In this document: one piece after another, positions 1 to 11,656 of the stretch
Numbering within the stretch: position 1 is the first letter of the stretch
How the letters are laid out: every line of letters begins with the position of its first letter
NCBI RefSeq assembly: GCF_000333275.1
Contig: NZ_BACU01000486.1
Span: forward strand, 1 to 53,577
Length of the DNA: 53,577 bases
Source: Azospirillum sp. B4
GTDB taxonomy: Bacteria; Pseudomonadota; Alphaproteobacteria; Azospirillales; Azospirillaceae
Direction: 5' to 3'
Translations under genes and position numbers: made by a program
Notes under the pieces: generated by a model
What the model saw: only the letters and a program-made list of their open reading frames with translations
Database searches by the model: none
Told to the model about the DNA's origin: nothing

Positions 1-203
1 TGTCCCCCGGCCCCCCCCTTTCGGACAGGGGGCGACTCGGCCATCCGACAGCTCCTGGAATCGGTCGAAAACGCTGTCGCGGTGCCGGGCTTGTGCTATG
101 GTGACCACCCCTTTTTCCAGGCCCTGTGGGGGGGCTTCGGGGGAATTAAGGCAAACAATCAGCCGCGCCCCAGGGGGCTGCGGGTCAGCACAAGCGGAAC
201 GGC

Positions 204-1328
204 ATGAAGATCACCATCGAACGCGCGGCTTTGCTCCGGTCTCTCGGTCATGTTCAGAGCGTGGTGGAACGTCGGAACACCATTCCGATCCTGTCCAATG
301 TCCTGCTGAAGGCCGAAAATGGTGAGCTGGCGCTGACCGCCACCGACATGGACCTGGAGATTGTGGAATCCGTGCCGGCCGATATCGCGCGCCCCGGTTC
401 CGCCACGGCCCCCGCCCATACCCTGTACGACATCGCCCGCAAGCTGCCCGATGGCAGCCAGGTGGAACTGGACTTCACCGCCGACACGCTGACCCTGCGC
501 TCCGGCCGGTCGCAGTTCCGCCTGGGCGCCCTGCCGGTGGAGGATTTCCCCGTCATGGCCGGCGGCGACACGGGCCACCGTTTCAGCCTGTCGGCCGCCG
601 ACCTGAAGATGCTGGTGGACCGCACCAAGTTCGCCATCTCCACCGAGGAGACGCGCTACTACCTGAACGGCATCTACCTGCACGCCTCCAAGGCCAAGAC
701 CGGCGCCGCCGAAATCCCGGTGCTGCGCGCCGTGGCCACCGACGGCCACCGCCTGGCCCGGGTGGAGATGGCCCTGCCGGACGGCGCCAGCGGCATCCCC
801 GGCGTCATCATCCCCCGCAAGACGGTGATCGAGGTGCGCAAGCTGCTGGACGAGGCGGCGGACCGCATCGAGGTGCAGCTGTCCGACACCAAGGTGCGCT
901 TCGCCTTCGACAGCATCGTGCTGACCAGCAAGCTGATCGACGGCACCTTCCCGGATTATGAGCGCGTCATCCCCACGGGCAACGACAAGGTGATGGAGGT
1001 CAACGCCGGCCAGTTCGCCGCCGCCGTCGACCGCGTCGCCACCATCTCCACGGAGAAGAGCCGGGCGGTGAAACTCAGCCTGGACCGCGGCATCCTGACC
1101 CTGTCAGCCTCCAGCCCGGAGGCGGGATCCGCCACGGAGGAGATTGAGGTCAGCTACGACAACACCGCGCTGGAGATCGGCTTCAACAGCCGCTACCTGC
1201 TGGACATCACCCAGCAGATCGAGGGGGACGGCGTGCGCTTCACCCTGGCCGATGCCGGTTCGCCCACCGTGGTGCGCGACGTGGCCGACGGCTCGGCCCT
1301 TTACGTCCTGATGCCGATGCGCGTCTGA
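204..1328 (+). CDS. dnaN: DNA polymerase III beta subunit (sliding clamp)
   Basis: A 374-residue protein of the usual beta-clamp length. It starts MKITIERAALLRSL, contains the clamp signature around ERRNTIPILSNVL, and ends with the typical C-terminal YVLMPMRV. The clamp dimer encircles DNA and tethers the replicative polymerase; its C-terminal pocket also recruits other replication and repair proteins. It heads a dnaN-recF-gyrB block on the same strand, an order common in bacteria where dnaA lies just upstream; no dnaA is visible in the 203 bases before it. The ATG at 204 follows a modest purine-rich stretch (aagcggaacggc). Family assignment is secure from the sequence. Confidence 0.98.
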   Translation: MKITIERAALLRSLGHVQSVVERRNTIPILSNVLLKAENGELALTATDMDLEIVESVPADIARPGSATAPAHTLYDIARKLPDGSQVELDFTADTLTLRSGRSQFRLGALPVEDFPVMAGGDTGHRFSLSAADLKMLVDRTKFAISTEETRYYLNGIYLHASKAKTGAAEIPVLRAVATDGHRLARVEMALPDGASGIPGVIIPRKTVIEVRKLLDEAADRIEVQLSDTKVRFAFDSIVLTSKLIDGTFPDYERVIPTGNDKVMEVNAGQFAAAVDRVATISTEKSRAVKLSLDRGILTLSASSPEAGSATEEIEVSYDNTALEIGFNSRYLLDITQQIEGDGVRFTLADAGSPTVVRDVADGSALYVLMPMRV

Positions 1329-1372
1329 GGCTGGGGTGATCCCGGGACGGCGGAAGCGCTTGGCTGGACCAG

Positions 1373-2613
1373 ATGGGCGCCATGTCCACAGATGAGCCGT
1401 CCCTGACGGGGGAGCCGGAGGCCGTGGACGTTGCCCGGCCGGTGGCAACCCCGGCGGCGACGCTCGCCGTCACCCGGTTGACGGTCACCCGCTTCCGCTC
1501 CTACGCCCAGGCGCGCCTGGTGCTGGACCGGCGGCCGGTGGCCCTGACCGGCCCCAATGGTGCCGGCAAGACCAACCTGCTGGAGGCTGTCAGCTTCCTC
1601 GCCCCCGGCCGCGGCCTGCGCCGCGCCAAACTGTCGGAGGTGGAGCGGCTGCAGGCCCCGGGCGAGGTGTGGGAGACGCCGGGCTGGGCCGTGGCCGCCG
1701 ATGTGCAGACGCCCATGGGCGCGGTGGAGATCGGCACCGGCCGCGACCCCGCCGGCGTGCCCGGCAGCGACCGCCGCGTGGTGCATATCGACGGCCGCCC
1801 GGCCAAGAGCCAGATGGCCTTGGCGCAATACGTCTCCTGCGTCTGGCTGACCCCGCAGATGGACCGGCTGTTCGTGGAAGGGGCGGCGGGCCGCCGCCGC
1901 TTCCTGGACCGCCTGGTGTTCGGCTTCGATCCGGAGCACGCGGGCCGGCTCAGCCGCTTCGAACAGGCCATGCGCGAACGGATCCGGCTGTTGCGCGAGG
2001 GGGGCGATCCCTCCTGGCTGACGGTACTGGAGGACCAGATGGCCACCAGCGGCGTCGCCGTGGCCGCCGCCCGGCGCGAGGTGACGGCCCGCCTGGCCGC
2101 CGCCTGCCGGCGGGGCGTGGGTCCCTTCCCGGCCCCGGGCCTGGCGCTGTCGGGCACGGTGGACGCCTGGCTGGCCGACCGGCCGGCCGTGGAGGCGGAG
2201 GACACCCTGCGCCGCACCTTGCTGGAGGCGCGGCGGATCGACGCGCACGCCGGCACCACCACGGTGGGCCCGCACCGCAGCGACCTGGCCGTGACCTATC
2301 TGGCCAAGGACATGCCGGCGGAGCTGGGCTCGACGGGCGAGCAGAAGGCACTGCTCATCGCCATCGTGCTGGCCAACGCCCGGCTGATGGCGGCGGACGG
2401 CGGCGCGCCGCCCCTGCTGCTGCTGGACGAGGTGCCGGCCCACCTGGACGCGGAGCGGCGAACGGCCCTGTTCAGGAGGTGCTGGCCACCGGGTCTCAGG
2501 CGTGGATGACCGGCACCGACGCCGCCATTTTCGCCGAGCTGGGCGGGGCCGCCAACCATGTGCGGGTGGCCCCGAACGAGACGGGAGGCGCCCTGGTGAC
2601 CGGGGCCGATTAG
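1373..2613 (+). pseudogene. recF: DNA replication/repair protein RecF, frameshifted near the 3' end
   Basis: RecF is an SMC/ABC-type ATPase that helps load RecA at single-strand gaps. The first frame shows the Walker A GPNGAGKTNLLEAV, the signature region (STGEQKALLIAIVLANARL) and Walker B LLLLDEVPAHLD. After DAERRTALF (about 2473) the frame runs into an unrelated tail ending at 2509. The expected continuation (EEVLATGSQAWMTGTD... to VTGAD) is intact in the next frame and stops at 2613. Adding one G between bases 2473 and 2474 would restore a protein of about 413 residues. Codon use stays clean on both sides, so this is either a sequencing indel or a very recent mutation. The ATG at 1373 precedes MGAMSTDEPS; the ATG at 1382 is an alternative start. 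Confidence 0.9.
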
Positions 2614-2706
2614 CCCCACCTGCGCCTGACGGTTTCAGTGGAGCGGGGGGCTGTGATCCCCCTTGGTAATGACGGTTTTGCCCCTGGGCGACGCGATATC
2701 TGGTAG

Positions 2707-5235
<2,529 letters not shown>

Positions 5236-5356
5236 TTGGGAATGGTTGTGGTGTTTTCTACCACTGCCGCATGAGATGGGAAGGACTGCCGCATACGTGA
5301 GTGTCGGCAGCCCTGTTCATGTCATGGGGGCTTATAAACGCGCCGGATGGCATCGA

Positions 5357-8017
5357 TCAGGCGAACAGTTTGTCGATGTCGTCCTGCGCCGTTTCCGGCT
5401 CCTCCTCGTCCGACATCGCCGCGATCCCGGCATCGCCACGGACGACGGCGTCCAGCTTTTCCTCGATTTCCGCCAGGCGGGCCACGGCCTTGCGCACCCG
5501 CTGGGATGTCAGGTCCTGGAAGCTGCACGCTTCGAAGATGGCCATCACCGCCCCTTGCACCGCTTCCGCGTCGCTGGGGCTGGCGATGCGATCGACCTGC
5601 TGCAGGATGGTTTCGGCCGCCGCCAGGATGCGGTCCGCCGCCACCTCGGTGATGTCCACCACCGCCTCCAGTTCCAGTCCGGCGCCGACACCGCGCCGGG
5701 AGGTGGCCAGTTCGCCGATCTCCTGGCGGATGCGGCGCAATTGTTCCTCCACCCGGATCTTCTCGATGGCGCGCGACAGCTCATCCATGATCGGGCGGAA
5801 GGCCGGCGCCCAGCGGCGGGCCTCGCCCAGGCGTTCCTGCTGTCCCGCCTCCTCCACCGCCGCCGCCGCGTCGGCCAGCTTGCGGGCGCCGACATAGCGG
5901 GCGGCCCCCTTCAGCGCATGCCCGCCCTGGCGGATGGCCTTGGTGTCGCCCAGGTCGACGGCGGCCACCAGGTCGGCGATCAGGTTGTCGGCGCTGGACA
6001 TGAACGAATCCAGCATGCCGTCGATGATCTCGAACTCCGACCCCACCATGTCGATGAGGCCGGACAGGTCCAGCACGTGCGCCTCCACATCGAAGACGGT
6101 GCCGGGGCCGAGGTCGCCCGTCCGCGCCTCGGTCGGGCTGCGCAGGTCGGCCAGGGCCGGCAGCAGCCGCAGCAGCGTCGTCTCCAGCGCCTCCACCGAT
6201 AGGGGTTTGGTCAGGTGGCCATCCATGCCGGCGGCCTGGCAACGCTCTTCCACCCCCCGTACGGCGTCGGCGGTGAGCGCGATGATGGGCAGGCGCGGCA
6301 ATCCCCCATCCTTTTCCCGGTCCCGGATGGCTGTGGACAATTCCCACCCGTCCAGGCCGGGCATGTGGCCATCCGTCAGCAGCAGCCCATGGCGGTTGCG
6401 GTCCAGCAGGCGCAGGGCGGCCAGGCCATCCTCCGCGAACTGGTGCGCGACCCCCAGCCGGTCCAGCACATGCGCCAGCACATCGCGGTTGGTGGCGTTG
6501 TCCTCCGCGCAGAGGACCACCGCCCGCCGCTCCGCCGCCTGGTCCAGGGTGGGAGCGGACCAGCGGCCGGCGCGGGTGGTTTGGGTCCGCGCCTGCGCAT
6601 CCGCCGGCGCGCCCCGCTCGGGCAGCGGCAGGGCCATGGAGAATTGGGAGCCGCGCCCCACGACGCTCTGCACCTGGATGTCGCCGCCCATCAGATCGAC
6701 CAGCCCCTTGCAGATCGACAGGCCCAGCCCGGTGCCGCCGAACCGACGGGCGGTGGACGACTCCGCCTGGCGGAAAGGCTGGAACAGGAGGGGCAGGGTT
6801 TCAGGCGGAATGCCGATGCCGGTATCCGCGATCTCGAACAGCAGGGCGCCGGCCGTCTCACCCTGGCGGACCTGGAACCGCACCGTGCCCTGCTCGGTGA
6901 ATTTGATGGCGTTGCCCAGCAGATTGACCAGGATCTGGCGGATACGCATGTCGTCGCCGAAACGCCAGGGCGCCAGTTCCGCCTGCACGGTGACGCGAAA
7001 CTTGATCCCCTTCTCCTCCGCCTTGGGACGCAGCAGGGAGACGACACCATCGATCAGCCGGTCGAGATTGAACAGGCGGGGGTCCACCTCCAGGCGCCCG
7101 GCCTCGATCTTGGAAACGTCCAGGATGTCGTTGATGACGGCGACCAGCCCATCCGCGCTGTCGCGGATGGTGGCCGCCATCTTGGCCTGCTCCGCCGACA
7201 GGCTGGTGTCGGAGAGCAATTCGGCCAGCGTGCGCACGGCGTTCATCGGCGTGCGGATTTCATGGCTGACCGTGGCGAGGAAGGAGGATTTCATGCGGGT
7301 GGCGCGTTCCGCCTCCTCCTGCGCCGCGCGCAACTCGGTCACGTCCTGCAGCCAGATGATGGTGCTGGGCCGGCCTTCGAACTTGACGGCCCCCCGCCAG
7401 GCGGCCAGCCAGCGGTTGGCCGCCCCCACCGGCACCTGAAAAGTGTGGCCGGGGCCGTAATGGTCGAGCACCGCCTCCGCCTTGTCGATCAGGGTGATCA
7501 TGGTGCGTTGGTCGACGTCATCCTCGTCGGAGCCCAGCAGGTCGAGCAGGGCGTTGTTCCAATAGCTGACCCGGCCGGGACCATCGCATAGGGCGGCACC
7601 CACGGGCGCGTTGTCCAGCACCTCCAGCAAGGCCTGCTGCGAGGCTTCCAGGGCCCGTTTGCGCTGATGGGTCCGGGTGATGTCGTAGTACCAGACCAGG
7701 GTCGCCGGGCGGTTCTCGAACCGGATGGCCCGGACGGTGACGGAGGCCCAGGCCTCCCGCCCGTCGGCGCGCAGGACGCGGACCTCGTACCCCGTGACCT
7801 GGCCTCGCTCCGCCAGCAGGCGGCGGGCTTGGCGATAGTCGCTTTCGTGGGCGAAGAAGGCGCGTGCCGCGGCGTGGGCGAACGCCTCTTCCTGCAGCCC
7901 GCCCAGGATGTCCAGCAGGGGACTGTTCCAGAACAGGATCTGATCCTGGTCATCCAGGATGGCGGCACCGATGGGGGAGGCTTCCAGCACCTCGATCAGG
8001 TCACTCTCGTAGGCCAC
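5357..8017 (-). CDS. PAS-PAS hybrid histidine kinase with REC, Hpt and C-terminal CheZ-like domain
   Basis: A cytoplasmic 886-residue multidomain sensor with no membrane segment. Order: PAS (about 8-115), PAS (about 128-230), HisKA with H252 in SHEIRTP, HATPase with N369 and the G boxes DTGIGI and GGTGLGLSI, REC with D506, phospho-acceptor D549 (LTDGHMPG) and K604, and Hpt with H700 in GGHALKGAARYVG. The last roughly 130 residues resemble the CheY-P phosphatase CheZ: the motif CSFQDLTSQ supplies the acidic residue (D835) and catalytic Gln (Q839), and the protein ends QDDIDKLFA, like the CheY-docking tail of CheZ. The fusion suggests one protein that both feeds and drains a phosphorelay. It starts at GTG 8017 behind a GGGGGGCA ribosome site and is divergent from a CheY-like regulator, its likely partner. 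Confidence 0.9.
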   Translation of the reverse strand: MAYESDLIEVLEASPIGAAILDDQDQILFWNSPLLDILGGLQEEAFAHAAARAFFAHESDYRQARRLLAERGQVTGYEVRVLRADGREAWASVTVRAIRFENRPATLVWYYDITRTHQRKRALEASQQALLEVLDNAPVGAALCDGPGRVSYWNNALLDLLGSDEDDVDQRTMITLIDKAEAVLDHYGPGHTFQVPVGAANRWLAAWRGAVKFEGRPSTIIWLQDVTELRAAQEEAERATRMKSSFLATVSHEIRTPMNAVRTLAELLSDTSLSAEQAKMAATIRDSADGLVAVINDILDVSKIEAGRLEVDPRLFNLDRLIDGVVSLLRPKAEEKGIKFRVTVQAELAPWRFGDDMRIRQILVNLLGNAIKFTEQGTVRFQVRQGETAGALLFEIADTGIGIPPETLPLLFQPFRQAESSTARRFGGTGLGLSICKGLVDLMGGDIQVQSVVGRGSQFSMALPLPERGAPADAQARTQTTRAGRWSAPTLDQAAERRAVVLCAEDNATNRDVLAHVLDRLGVAHQFAEDGLAALRLLDRNRHGLLLTDGHMPGLDGWELSTAIRDREKDGGLPRLPIIALTADAVRGVEERCQAAGMDGHLTKPLSVEALETTLLRLLPALADLRSPTEARTGDLGPGTVFDVEAHVLDLSGLIDMVGSEFEIIDGMLDSFMSSADNLIADLVAAVDLGDTKAIRQGGHALKGAARYVGARKLADAAAAVEEAGQQERLGEARRWAPAFRPIMDELSRAIEKIRVEEQLRRIRQEIGELATSRRGVGAGLELEAVVDITEVAADRILAAAETILQQVDRIASPSDAEAVQGAVMAIFEACSFQDLTSQRVRKAVARLAEIEEKLDAVVRGDAGIAAMSDEEEPETAQDDIDKLFA

Positions 8018-8073
8018 TCTTGCCCCCCCATGCTGGAAATCCGTCCCGCGTGCTGGTTATTGTCACTGATTCA

Positions 8074-8089
8074 TAACCGGGATCGGTTA
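8074..8089. promoter_or_regulatory. Inverted repeat between divergent kinase and regulator genes
   Basis: Perfect arms TAACCG and CGGTTA separated by GGAT lie in the 112-bp gap between the hybrid kinase (minus) and the response regulator (plus). The position suits an operator or a shared promoter element for the divergent pair. The role is inferred from position only. Confidence 0.35.
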
Positions 8090-8129
8090 CGAATTTGAGG
8101 GACAATCACAAACCGGCGGCGGCAGCGCT

Positions 8130-8798
8130 ATGATATTGAGCGGCGTGCGAATTTTGGTTGCGGACGATGAACCGTTCACACGCTCGGTCGTCGAGACGAC
8201 GCTCCGCAAGATGGGGGCCGCGGTGACCGCGTGCGGCGACGGCCGCCAGGCGCTGGACATCATCGCCACCACGCCGCATTTCGACATCGTGCTCCTGGAT
8301 TTCATGATGCCGTGGGCGCACGGGCTCTATGTGCTGAAGCAGATCCGCATGGGCGCCACGCAATTGCCCGCCGGCGTTCCCGTCGGCATCTTCACCAGCA
8401 GCAGTGAGGAGACCACGGTGTCGCTCAGCATCGCGCTGGACTGCGACGCGTTCCTGGTCAAACCCGTCGATCGCGTCTCCCTGATGGAACGGCTGAAGCG
8501 GCTGTTGTCCCGGCGCGGCCGCACGCCCCAGCCCGCCGACCGCTATGAGAGGGTGGATGTCGGCCCGCCGAACGAGATCACGGTCCCCAACCCCAGCGCC
8601 CTGGATGTCATTCCCCGGCTGGTGGAAAGCGGCTACCAGCTGGCCGAACTGCGGCCGGGCATGGTCCTGCGGGAGGCCCTGACCACCGTTCAGGGGCAGG
8701 AGGTTGTTCCGTCCGGTGTCACCTTGACGGAAGACCTGCTGACCCTGCTCGGTGACCTGGGCCGGGTCGTGCACCTGCATCCAGCCCAGATTGTCTGA
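8130..8798 (+). CDS. CheY-like response regulator with C-terminal extension
   Basis: A 222-residue protein with an N-terminal receiver domain (about 6-126) and all key residues: acidic pair D12/D13, phospho-acceptor D57 (VLLDFMMPW), T89 and K111 (FLVKPVD). The remaining roughly 95 residues match no DNA-binding or enzymatic output I recognise; they begin with a variable linker and end with a compact region (GYQLAELRPGMVLREAL). It lies back to back with the hybrid kinase carrying Hpt and CheZ-like domains, so that kinase is the obvious phosphodonor and phosphatase. The ATG at 8130 gives MILSGVRILVADDEP, a normal receiver start. Confidence 0.88.
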   Translation: MILSGVRILVADDEPFTRSVVETTLRKMGAAVTACGDGRQALDIIATTPHFDIVLLDFMMPWAHGLYVLKQIRMGATQLPAGVPVGIFTSSSEETTVSLSIALDCDAFLVKPVDRVSLMERLKRLLSRRGRTPQPADRYERVDVGPPNEITVPNPSALDVIPRLVESGYQLAELRPGMVLREALTTVQGQEVVPSGVTLTEDLLTLLGDLGRVVHLHPAQIV

Positions 8799-8842
8799 CC
8801 AGGTGGTCTGAAACACCAACGACGGACGTGAGCCGGCGAGGT

Positions 8843-9076
8843 CTATCGCCCTGCCGCCTTGGCGACCCGGTACTCCGGCACCGGCAGGCCGCCCCAGCCC
8901 CAGTTTTCCAGCGCCACCTCCTCGATGACGACGAAGGTGCTGTCCAGCGGCTTGCCCAGGACGGTCAGCATAAGCTCGCTGGCGCCCTTGATCAGGGCGG
9001 CCTTTTCCGCCGCGGTGATGGCGTCGGCGCCGGGCCGCGTGCCTTCCCGGGTTACCTGGATGGTGACGATGGGCAT
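8843..9076 (-). CDS. 4-oxalocrotonate tautomerase family protein
   Basis: A small 77-residue protein beginning MPIVTIQV. Removal of Met would expose Pro-1, the catalytic base of the 4-OT superfamily. Length and the pattern VTREGTRPGADAITAAEKAALIKGAS fit monomers of oligomeric tautomerases, followed by FVVIEEVALENWGWGG, which is typical of the longer 4-OT-like group. The natural substrate cannot be told from sequence. It is the last gene of a minus-strand set downstream of an SDR protein (22-bp gap) and a LysR regulator, so it is probably cotranscribed with the SDR and acts on a related carbonyl metabolite. Confidence 0.88.
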   Translation of the reverse strand: MPIVTIQVTREGTRPGADAITAAEKAALIKGASELMLTVLGKPLDSTFVVIEEVALENWGWGGLPVPEYRVAKAAGR

Positions 9077-9097
9077 GATGGCTCTCCCGCTCCAGGG

Positions 9098-9808
9098 TCA
9101 GTGGCCGGCGCTTTGGCCGCCGTCGACGTGCAGGATCTCGCCCGTCACGAAGGGGGCGCTATCCAGGTAGAGGATGGCGTTCACGATATCGGCGGCCTCG
9201 CCCATATGGCCCACGGGGTGCTGCTTGCCCAGCCACTCGTGGGTGGACGGGTCATGCATCGGCGTCTTGATGATGCCCGGGGAAACGGCGTTCACCCGGA
9301 CGCCCCGGCTGGCGTATTCGATGGCCAGCGACCGGGTGGCGGCGTTCAGCCCGCCCTTGGTCAACGAGGCCAGCACCGAGGGCACGTTGGAATTGGCATG
9401 CTCGACCAGGCTGGTGGTGATCTGCACCACGTGGCCGCCGCCCTGCGCCACCATCCTGGCGATGGCCAGCTGGGTGATGTGGTAGAAGCCCGCCAGGTTG
9501 GTGGCCAGCACGCGGGCGTAATCCTCCTCCGTGTAGTCGGTGAAGGGCTTGGCGATGAAGATGCCGGCGTTGTTCACCAGGGTGTCAACGCGGCCGAAGC
9601 GCGCCAGCGCCGTGGCCATCACCCGCTCCGCCGTTTCCCGGTCGCCGATATCACCGGCGACGGTGGCGATGTTCGGATCGTCCGACACCGGGATGGTGCG
9701 GGAGGTGGCGACGACGCGATAACCCTGGGTGAGCAAGCCGGCGACGGTGGCCGCCCCCAGGCCCTGCGAGGCGCCGGTGACGATGGCGACTTTCTGATGC
9801 GCGCTCAT
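9098..9808 (-). CDS. SDR-family oxidoreductase lacking the catalytic Tyr
   Basis: A 236-residue Rossmann-fold short-chain dehydrogenase/reductase-like protein. The NAD(P) motif TGASQGLG (11-18), NNAG (79-82) and the C-terminal VTGEILHVDGGQSAGH are present. S133 (ITTSLVEH) and K151 remain, but the YxxxK position reads ASLTK, with Ala at 147 instead of Tyr. The local frame is clean (gtgctggcctcgttgacc on the coding strand), so this is not an indel effect. Classic SDR proton transfer therefore looks impaired, or another residue substitutes. The longer upstream reading frame to 10006 is rejected: ATG 9808 has an AAGAGGACA ribosome site. Downstream is the tautomerase gene; upstream on the same strand is a LysR regulator. 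Confidence 0.9.
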   Translation of the reverse strand: MSAHQKVAIVTGASQGLGAATVAGLLTQGYRVVATSRTIPVSDDPNIATVAGDIGDRETAERVMATALARFGRVDTLVNNAGIFIAKPFTDYTEEDYARVLATNLAGFYHITQLAIARMVAQGGGHVVQITTSLVEHANSNVPSVLASLTKGGLNAATRSLAIEYASRGVRVNAVSPGIIKTPMHDPSTHEWLGKQHPVGHMGEAADIVNAILYLDSAPFVTGEILHVDGGQSAGH

Positions 9809-9950
9809 GATGGGATGTCCTCTTTCGGTCGGTTCGGGGCGCGCCGTCGCGCCCGGTGGATGACCGGAAAGATGATCCCCGGCGGGGAGAGCGTGAATTC
9901 CTGGGGTACGGCAGACATTCTTTCGCCGCGCGCAAGAGTGGCCGCCAGTA

Positions 9951-10871
9951 TCAGCAGGCGGCCGGGCACAGCTGCGCGAAATGGGCGCGCAGCCGGGGTA
10001 CGGCATAGTCGACGAAGGCCCGCACCTTGGGCACAGCCAGGCGCCCCGGCGGGGCGATCAGGTGCACCGGCACCGGTTCATGCTCATCCCGCTCCAGGAT
10101 CACCGCCAGGCTGCCGGCCGCCAGCTCCGCCGCGATATGGTAGGAGAACAGGCGGGTGACGCCGCGCTCCGCCACCGCCGCCGTGGCCGCCGCGCGGATG
10201 GTGTTGACCACCAGCCGGGGCGTGAAGCTGACCGTGCGCGGCACGGCCGAGCCTGGGGCTGGCGGGAAGCTCCACGTTTCCAGCCCGAAATGGGTCATGG
10301 CCACGATGGCGTGCCGGGCCAGGTCCGATGGTTGTTCAATCGCGGGGTGGGTTTCCAGGTAGCGCGGCGCGGCCACCACCACCCGCCGCACCTCCCCCAC
10401 CCGGGTGGCGACCAGCGCCGAGTCCGCCAGGTGGGAGATGCGCAGCGCCAGATCCATGCCCTCGTCGATCAGGCTGACGGGATGGTCGATCATGGACAGG
10501 CGCACGGAAACCTCCGGATAGGCGTCCATGAAGCCGGCGATGATGGGGCCCAGCACGGTCTCCCCCGCCGCCACCGGCGCCGTCAGGGTCAGCAGGCCAC
10601 GCGGCGCCGACTGTTCGCCGGCGGCCAGCAGGTCGGCCTCGTCCAGTTCCGCCAGCACGCGTCGGCAGGCGTTGGCGTAACGCTGCCCCGCCTCGCTCAG
10701 GTGCAGGGAGCGGGTGGTCCGGTGCAGCAGCGGCACGCCCACGTGATCCTCCAGGAAGGCCACGGCCCGGCTGACCGCCGCCGGCGACCGGCGCATCCTG
10801 CGGGCGGCCCCCGCCAGGCTGCCTTCGTCCAGGGCGGCGACGAACACCCTCATCGCGTCGATACGGTCCAT
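9951..10871 (-). CDS. LysR-family transcriptional regulator
   Basis: 306 residues with an N-terminal winged helix-turn-helix (MDRIDAMRVFVAALDEGSLAGAARRM, then SPAAVSRAVAFLE, residues about 1-60) and a C-terminal periplasmic-binding-like effector domain (about 90-300). The subtype resembles regulators often found next to SDR or quinone reductase genes. Here it lies 142 bp upstream of the SDR gene on the same strand, rather than in the usual divergent arrangement. Its target is probably the SDR-tautomerase pair; this is inferred from proximity. The C-terminal sequence ends AQLCPAAC. Confidence 0.93.
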   Translation of the reverse strand: MDRIDAMRVFVAALDEGSLAGAARRMRRSPAAVSRAVAFLEDHVGVPLLHRTTRSLHLSEAGQRYANACRRVLAELDEADLLAAGEQSAPRGLLTLTAPVAAGETVLGPIIAGFMDAYPEVSVRLSMIDHPVSLIDEGMDLALRISHLADSALVATRVGEVRRVVVAAPRYLETHPAIEQPSDLARHAIVAMTHFGLETWSFPPAPGSAVPRTVSFTPRLVVNTIRAAATAAVAERGVTRLFSYHIAAELAAGSLAVILERDEHEPVPVHLIAPPGRLAVPKVRAFVDYAVPRLRAHFAQLCPAAC

Positions 10872-11014
10872 GGGAAGGGGGCCTGGGGCTGGGGATGGTT
10901 CGCGATGACGATAGGGGGTTGGCGCGTGCCTTGGAATGGGGAACGCGCGCGCCGGGCGCTTATGCTATTGGTGCGCCCGCCGCTTTTCCCGCCGGCCTGT
11001 CGGAGCCTTCCCCC

Positions 11015-11527
11015 ATGGTCTATCTGTTCATCCTATTCGCTGTGGCCTACCGCTTCGCCATGCTGGCGGTGTCCGTGCGTCATGAGAAGGCGCTGCGCAC
11101 CGCCGGCGCCACGGAGGTCGGGGCCCGCAACACGCTGGCGCTGACCGTCGCCCACATCGCCTTCTACCTCTCGGCGGTGGTGGAGGGGCTGGTGCGCGCG
11201 GCGCCGGTGGACGCGATCAGCGGTTTCGGCTTCGCCATCTACCTGTTCGGCGCCGTCATGCTGCTGGTGGTGGTGCGGCTGCTGGGGCGGCTGTGGACGG
11301 TGAAGCTGCTGATCGCCCGCGACCACCAACTGGTGACCCACCCGCTGTTCCGCCTGGTGCGGCACCCCAATTACTTCCTGAACATCCTGCCGGAACTGGT
11401 CGGTTTCGCCCTGACGCTGCACGCCTATTGCACCTTGGTCGCCGGCCTGGCGATCTATCTGGTGCCGCTGACCATCCGCATCCGGCAGGAGGAACGGGCG
11501 ATGCGCGAGGCCGTCGCGGGTTATTGA
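11015..11527 (+). CDS. Isoprenylcysteine carboxyl methyltransferase (ICMT)-like membrane protein
   Basis: About 170 residues, with four to five hydrophobic segments starting MVYLFILFAVAYRFAM. The C-terminal half contains the ICMT/phospholipid methyltransferase signature HPLFRLVRHPNYF, followed by an acidic residue in LPELVG, which binds SAM and the acceptor. Bacterial members methylate small lipophilic or polyketide-like acceptors; the actual substrate is unknown. I place the start at ATG 11015 rather than 10895, because the extra 40 residues are not membrane-like and have GC-driven composition. The upstream LysR gene is divergent, with a gap of about 140 bp. Confidence 0.85.
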   Translation: MVYLFILFAVAYRFAMLAVSVRHEKALRTAGATEVGARNTLALTVAHIAFYLSAVVEGLVRAAPVDAISGFGFAIYLFGAVMLLVVVRLLGRLWTVKLLIARDHQLVTHPLFRLVRHPNYFLNILPELVGFALTLHAYCTLVAGLAIYLVPLTIRIRQEERAMREAVAGY

Positions 11528-11656
11528 GGTTTGGCGGCCGTCCCCGCGTCCCGGAAAAAACGCCGACGGGAGAAATCGCTGGACCGCAGCCCTCGGCGAC
11601 CCCACCTCATGGGCATGGATCAAGGGACGGGGCCTGAGGCAAGGATGAGGAACAGC

